Assembly: GCA_934725535.1 (NCBI GenBank)
Contig: CAKVBV010000003.1
Location: forward strand, 10,412-74,411
DNA length: 64,000 nucleotides
Reading direction: 5' to 3'
DNA from: an uncultured Bacteroidales bacterium
Lineage (GTDB): Bacteria; Bacteroidota; Bacteroidia; Bacteroidales; Paludibacteraceae
This document shows, piece by piece, positions 61,669 through 64,000 of this stretch. The translations under genes and the position numbers were made by a program. The notes below the pieces were generated by a model that was given only the letters and a program-made list of their open reading frames with translations, was not told the origin of the DNA and did no database searches. The number at the start of each line of letters is the position of its first letter. Position 1 is the first letter of the stretch.

Positions 61669-63302
61669 AGTATGGTGCACCCCGTGCACGGCTTGAGTTG
61701 TTTGAAGAAGTCGTTGCCTTTGTCGTCCACGAGGATGAAAGTGGGGAAGTTCTCCACCTCAATCTTCCAGATGGCTTCCATACCCAACTCGGGATACTCC
61801 ACGCATTCGATGGACTTGATATTCTCCTGTGCCAGAATAGCAGCCGGTCCGCCAATCGAACCGAGGTAGAAACCGCCGTGCTTCTTGCAGGCATTGGTTA
61901 CATCAATCGAGCGGTTGCCTTTGGCAAGCATGATAAGGCTGCCTCCGTGGTCTTGGAACTCGTCCACATACGGATCCATACGTCCTGCCGTGGTCGGTCC
62001 CATCGAACCGCAAGCCATACCCTTGGGCGTCTTGGCGGGACCTGCATAGTAGATAGGGTGGTTCTTGAGGTATTCGGGCATCGGTTCGCCGGCATCCAGA
62101 CGGGCTTTGATCTTCGCATGGGCGATGTCGCGCCCCACGATGATAGTGCCGTTGAGCGAGAGGCGGGTGCCTATCGGGTATCGGGTCAGGATATTGCATA
62201 CATCGCGCATCGGCTGGTTGAGGTCGATACGTACCGCATCGCCCTCGCCTGCATTGCGCAACTCCTCGGGTATCAGGCTGCCGGGATTGTTGTCCATACG
62301 CTCAATCCAGATACCGTCTTTGTTGATCTTGCACTTGATGTTGCGGTCGGCGGAGCAACTGACGCCCAAGCCGATAGGGCAACTGGCACCATGGCGCGGC
62401 AGGCGTACCACACGCACGTCGTGCGCCATATATTTGCCGCCGAACTGTGCGCCGAGACCTATTTTGTAGGCTTCTTGCAGCAGTTGTTTCTCAAGTTCGG
62501 TATCGCGGAAGGCACGCCCTGTCTCGTCGCCCGTGGTCGGCAGGCTGTCATAGTAGTGGGTGGATGCCAACTTGACGGTCAGCAGGTTCTTCTCCGCACT
62601 GGTACCGCCTATGACGATAGCGATATGGTACGGCGGGCAAGCGGCTGTACCGAGACTCTTTATTTTCTCCACAAGGAACGGAATCAGCGTGCCGGGGTTC
62701 TGAATACGCGCTTTGGTCTCCTGGTAGAGGTAGGTCTTGTTTGCGCTTCCGCCGCCTTTGGTAACGCATAGGAAGCGGTACTCCATACCCTCGGTAGCCT
62801 CTATATCTATCTGTGCGGGCAGGTTGCATTTTGTGTTCACTTCCTCGTACATCGACAGCGGTGCATTTTGCGAATAGCGCAGGTTGTCTTGCGTGTAGGT
62901 GTTGTAAACACCGTGGCTCAATGCCTCTTCGTCGCAGTAGCCCGTCCAGACCTGCTGCCCTTTCTCGCCATGTACGATAGCCGTTCCGGTATCCTGGCAG
63001 AGCGGCAGTTGCCCCTTGCAAGCCACTTCGGCATTGCGCAGGAAAGTGAGTGCCACATACTTGTCATTGGCACTGGATTCCGGGTCGCGCAAGATCTTGG
63101 CTACCTGCTCGTTGTGGCTGCGGCGGAGCATAAAACTCACGTCGTGGAAAGCCTGCTGCGCCATCTTGGTCAGACCTTCGGCTTCCACTTTCAGGATCGG
63201 GTGCCCCTCAAACTCGCCAACCGACACATAGTCTTTGGTCAGCAGATAATACTCTGTTTCGTCTTTACCGAGTTGAAACATCGGTGCATACTTAAATTCC
63301 AT
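61662..63302 (-). CDS. Class I fumarate hydratase (4Fe-4S)
   Basis: 546 residues, single-chain type as in E. coli FumA/FumB. The cluster ligands and active-site regions are visible: [28 protein letters not shown], and [20 protein letters not shown]. The C-terminal domain has [20 protein letters not shown]. It interconverts fumarate and malate in the TCA/fumarate-reduction branch used by anaerobic Bacteroidales. It has a proximal promoter at 63359 and the phased A-tract module further upstream. ATG 63302 matches the family start. Confidence 0.96.
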   Translation of the reverse strand: MEFKYAPMFQLGKDETEYYLLTKDYVSVGEFEGHPILKVEAEGLTKMAQQAFHDVSFMLRRSHNEQVAKILRDPESSANDKYVALTFLRNAEVACKGQLPLCQDTGTAIVHGEKGQQVWTGYCDEEALSHGVYNTYTQDNLRYSQNAPLSMYEEVNTKCNLPAQIDIEATEGMEYRFLCVTKGGGSANKTYLYQETKARIQNPGTLIPFLVEKIKSLGTAACPPYHIAIVIGGTSAEKNLLTVKLASTHYYDSLPTTGDETGRAFRDTELEKQLLQEAYKIGLGAQFGGKYMAHDVRVVRLPRHGASCPIGLGVSCSADRNIKCKINKDGIWIERMDNNPGSLIPEELRNAGEGDAVRIDLNQPMRDVCNILTRYPIGTRLSLNGTIIVGRDIAHAKIKARLDAGEPMPEYLKNHPIYYAGPAKTPKGMACGSMGPTTAGRMDPYVDEFQDHGGSLIMLAKGNRSIDVTNACKKHGGFYLGSIGGPAAILAQENIKSIECVEYPELGMEAIWKIEVENFPTFILVDDKGNDFFKQLKPCTGCTILN

Positions 63303-63358
63303 AATTTATTTCGTTTATGCGTTTATACGTTTGTTGGTTTATGGTGCTGTTTAGCCTG

Positions 63359-63389
63359 CAAATGTACAACTTTTTTTGCATATACACAA
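63359..63389 (-). promoter_or_regulatory. Proximal promoter (TTG-N20-TACATTTG) of the fumarase gene
   Basis: On the minus strand, TTG (63389-63387), 20 nt, TACATTTG (63366-63359), about 57 nt before the ATG. Confidence 0.75.
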
Positions 63390-63421
63390 TAGCATACGCC
63401 TTTCGCCCCACAAATCGACCA

Positions 63422-63540
63422 CAAAGGTACTACAAACACAGAGTCCGTTGAGCGTTTCCGGTAGTTTCTGTTACTTTCCGTCGCGATTTGATGCGATTTG
63501 TCACTTTCCGTCACTTTCTGTTACTTTTCTCTTGCAACTC
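63422..63540 (-). promoter_or_regulatory. Phased A-tract module ending in a TACCTTTG box, copy 2
   Basis: On the minus strand, gttgcaa is followed by nine 10-bp units with A-tracts once per turn (agaaaagtaa, cagaaagtga, cggaaagtga and similar), ending gaaacgctca. After 19 nt comes gtagtacctttg, TACCTTTG at 63429-63422. Order, end sequences and spacing match copy 1 at 42001-42111. The -33 position again holds CTC. Confidence 0.75.
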
Positions 63541-63608
63541 ATTGTACAGCAACCCCGTAATCATTCTTGGGCGGTATCTTTCAGGGGGACGATGCCGTGT
63601 CTTGGGGG

Positions 63609-63701
63609 ACGACGCGAGCCGCGTCGTCATATAGGCAGATTATTGAGCCCCCTCTTTGAGGGGGTTGGGGGAGTCTCTCTTAACGACGCGAGCCGCGTCG
63701 T
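63609..63701. repeat. Composite dispersed palindromic repeat, copy 2
   Basis: Palindrome acgacgcgagccgcgtcgt at 63609-63627, the G/C module at 63645-63676, and a second identical palindrome at 63683-63701. It has the same order of modules as 2131-2223 plus one extra palindrome. It lies between the fumarase regulatory region and the end of the reverse transcriptase gene. Confidence 0.85.
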
Positions 63702-63733
63702 CCCCCATCTCGTCCTCGAAGAGACAAGGGGAA

Positions 63734-64000
63734 TCACCTCACCTGCCCCGCACGGAAATGCCCCAGATACCCCCTGTATGACATATACGACTGAAAGCAG
63801 GCTTGATATTCTTCCGCACTCATCCCCTGCTGCAACCGCATTGCCCACTCATGAGAGCGGACATGGTATTTCGCCAACGTGCGGTGGGTGCAATGGCGGT
63901 AATGCGGATACACCACCGCTCCGAGAAACTCCAAGGGCGGTACACGGTGTTGCCTATCGGGCAGACTGACCGGCTGCAACACTATCTTGTGCGGGTGAAT
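63734..64000 (-). CDS. Reverse transcriptase, C-terminal part (continues beyond window)
   Basis: 88 visible codons, open to the window edge. IHPHKIVLQP, then LEFLGAVVYPHYRH, a HRTLAKYH stretch and QSYMSYRGYLGHF correspond to the region after the catalytic palm of diversity-generating-retroelement and related RTs (pattern: HPKK-x-YLQ, FLG-x-x-x-x-P, NRT, SY-x-G-x-L-x-H). The palm with the catalytic YxDD lies outside, so activity and exact class cannot be judged. If a DGR, its template repeat and target gene should lie within a few kb to the right. Confidence 0.75.
   Translation of the reverse strand: MHPHKIVLQPVSLPDRQHRVPPLEFLGAVVYPHYRHCTHRTLAKYHVRSHEWAMRLQQGMSAEEYQACFQSYMSYRGYLGHFRAGQVR

Noticed and set aside
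61536..62771. 411-residue open frame antisense to fumarase and the LytM gene
   Set aside because: Spans two genes on the opposite strand and has no recognisable protein features.

Overview
The window comes from a chromosome of the order Bacteroidales, probably an uncultivated gut-type lineage (family not resolvable by eye). The evidence is a SusC/SusD pair, two TonB-receptor/DUF4249 pairs, T9SS-like C-terminal tails, DUF4293 and DUF6242 proteins, and a uniform promoter architecture TTG-N20-TAnnTTTG in front of at least fifteen transcription units. No rRNA, tRNA, transposase, integrase or cas gene was recognised.

Layout. 0-5.3 kb: 3' part of a TonB receptor, its DUF4249 lipoprotein, then a long structured leader before two secreted proteins. 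5.4-17.4 kb: housekeeping genes (rplU-rpmA-serS-aroC, a FecCD permease, ddl, two polyprenyl synthases, 5-formyl-THF cycloligase). 16.8-20.2 kb, minus strand: prs, an M28 peptidase, sufC and an unusually short sufD without sufB. 20.4-29 kb: acyl-CoA ligase, SpmA/B-like protein, ybeY, a 1005-residue Ig-repeat surface protein, DUF454 and M16 peptidase. 29.1-31.4 kb: an inserted cassette (wHTH plus a nucleotidyltransferase-metallophosphoesterase fusion) bracketed by two copies of the M16 gene 3' end. 31.6-37.9 kb: SusC-SusD-Ig lipoprotein operon. 38-40.7 kb: a DUF4143 ATPase island with a second, broken DUF4143 gene and four iteron-like repeat arrays. 40.7-46.4 kb: secreted C10 and M6 proteases and a frameshifted lipoprotein. 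46.4-50.4 kb: glycosyltransferase plus a complete GDP-D-glycero-alpha-D-manno-heptose pathway (hddA, gmhA, fused hddC-gmhB). 50.4-63.3 kb, minus strand: thiL, CYTH, MscS, DUF4293, DUF4249, TonB receptor, acetyltransferase, rseP, dxr, a degenerate LytM protein and class I fumarase. At the right edge is the C-terminus of a reverse transcriptase of the diversity-generating type.

The most unusual theme is non-coding. Intergenic DNA repeatedly holds short tandem arrays whose period is close to one or more helical turns: 10 bp (two homologous copies, each ending at the same distance from a TAnCTTTG box), 11 bp (four arrays, the longest 13 units), 22, 23 and 33 bp (around the DUF4143 genes). A separate class of 7-bp arrays sits directly before start codons of at least five genes. 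The two best candidates for an undescribed system are the wHTH/NTase-phosphoesterase cassette and the DUF4143 ATPase with its cognate-looking repeats.

The genes combine into an envelope-focused programme: nutrient import (SusCD, TonB receptors), secreted proteolysis (C10, M6), surface heptose glycan synthesis, and isoprenoid/envelope maintenance (dxr, prenyl synthases, rseP, ddl).
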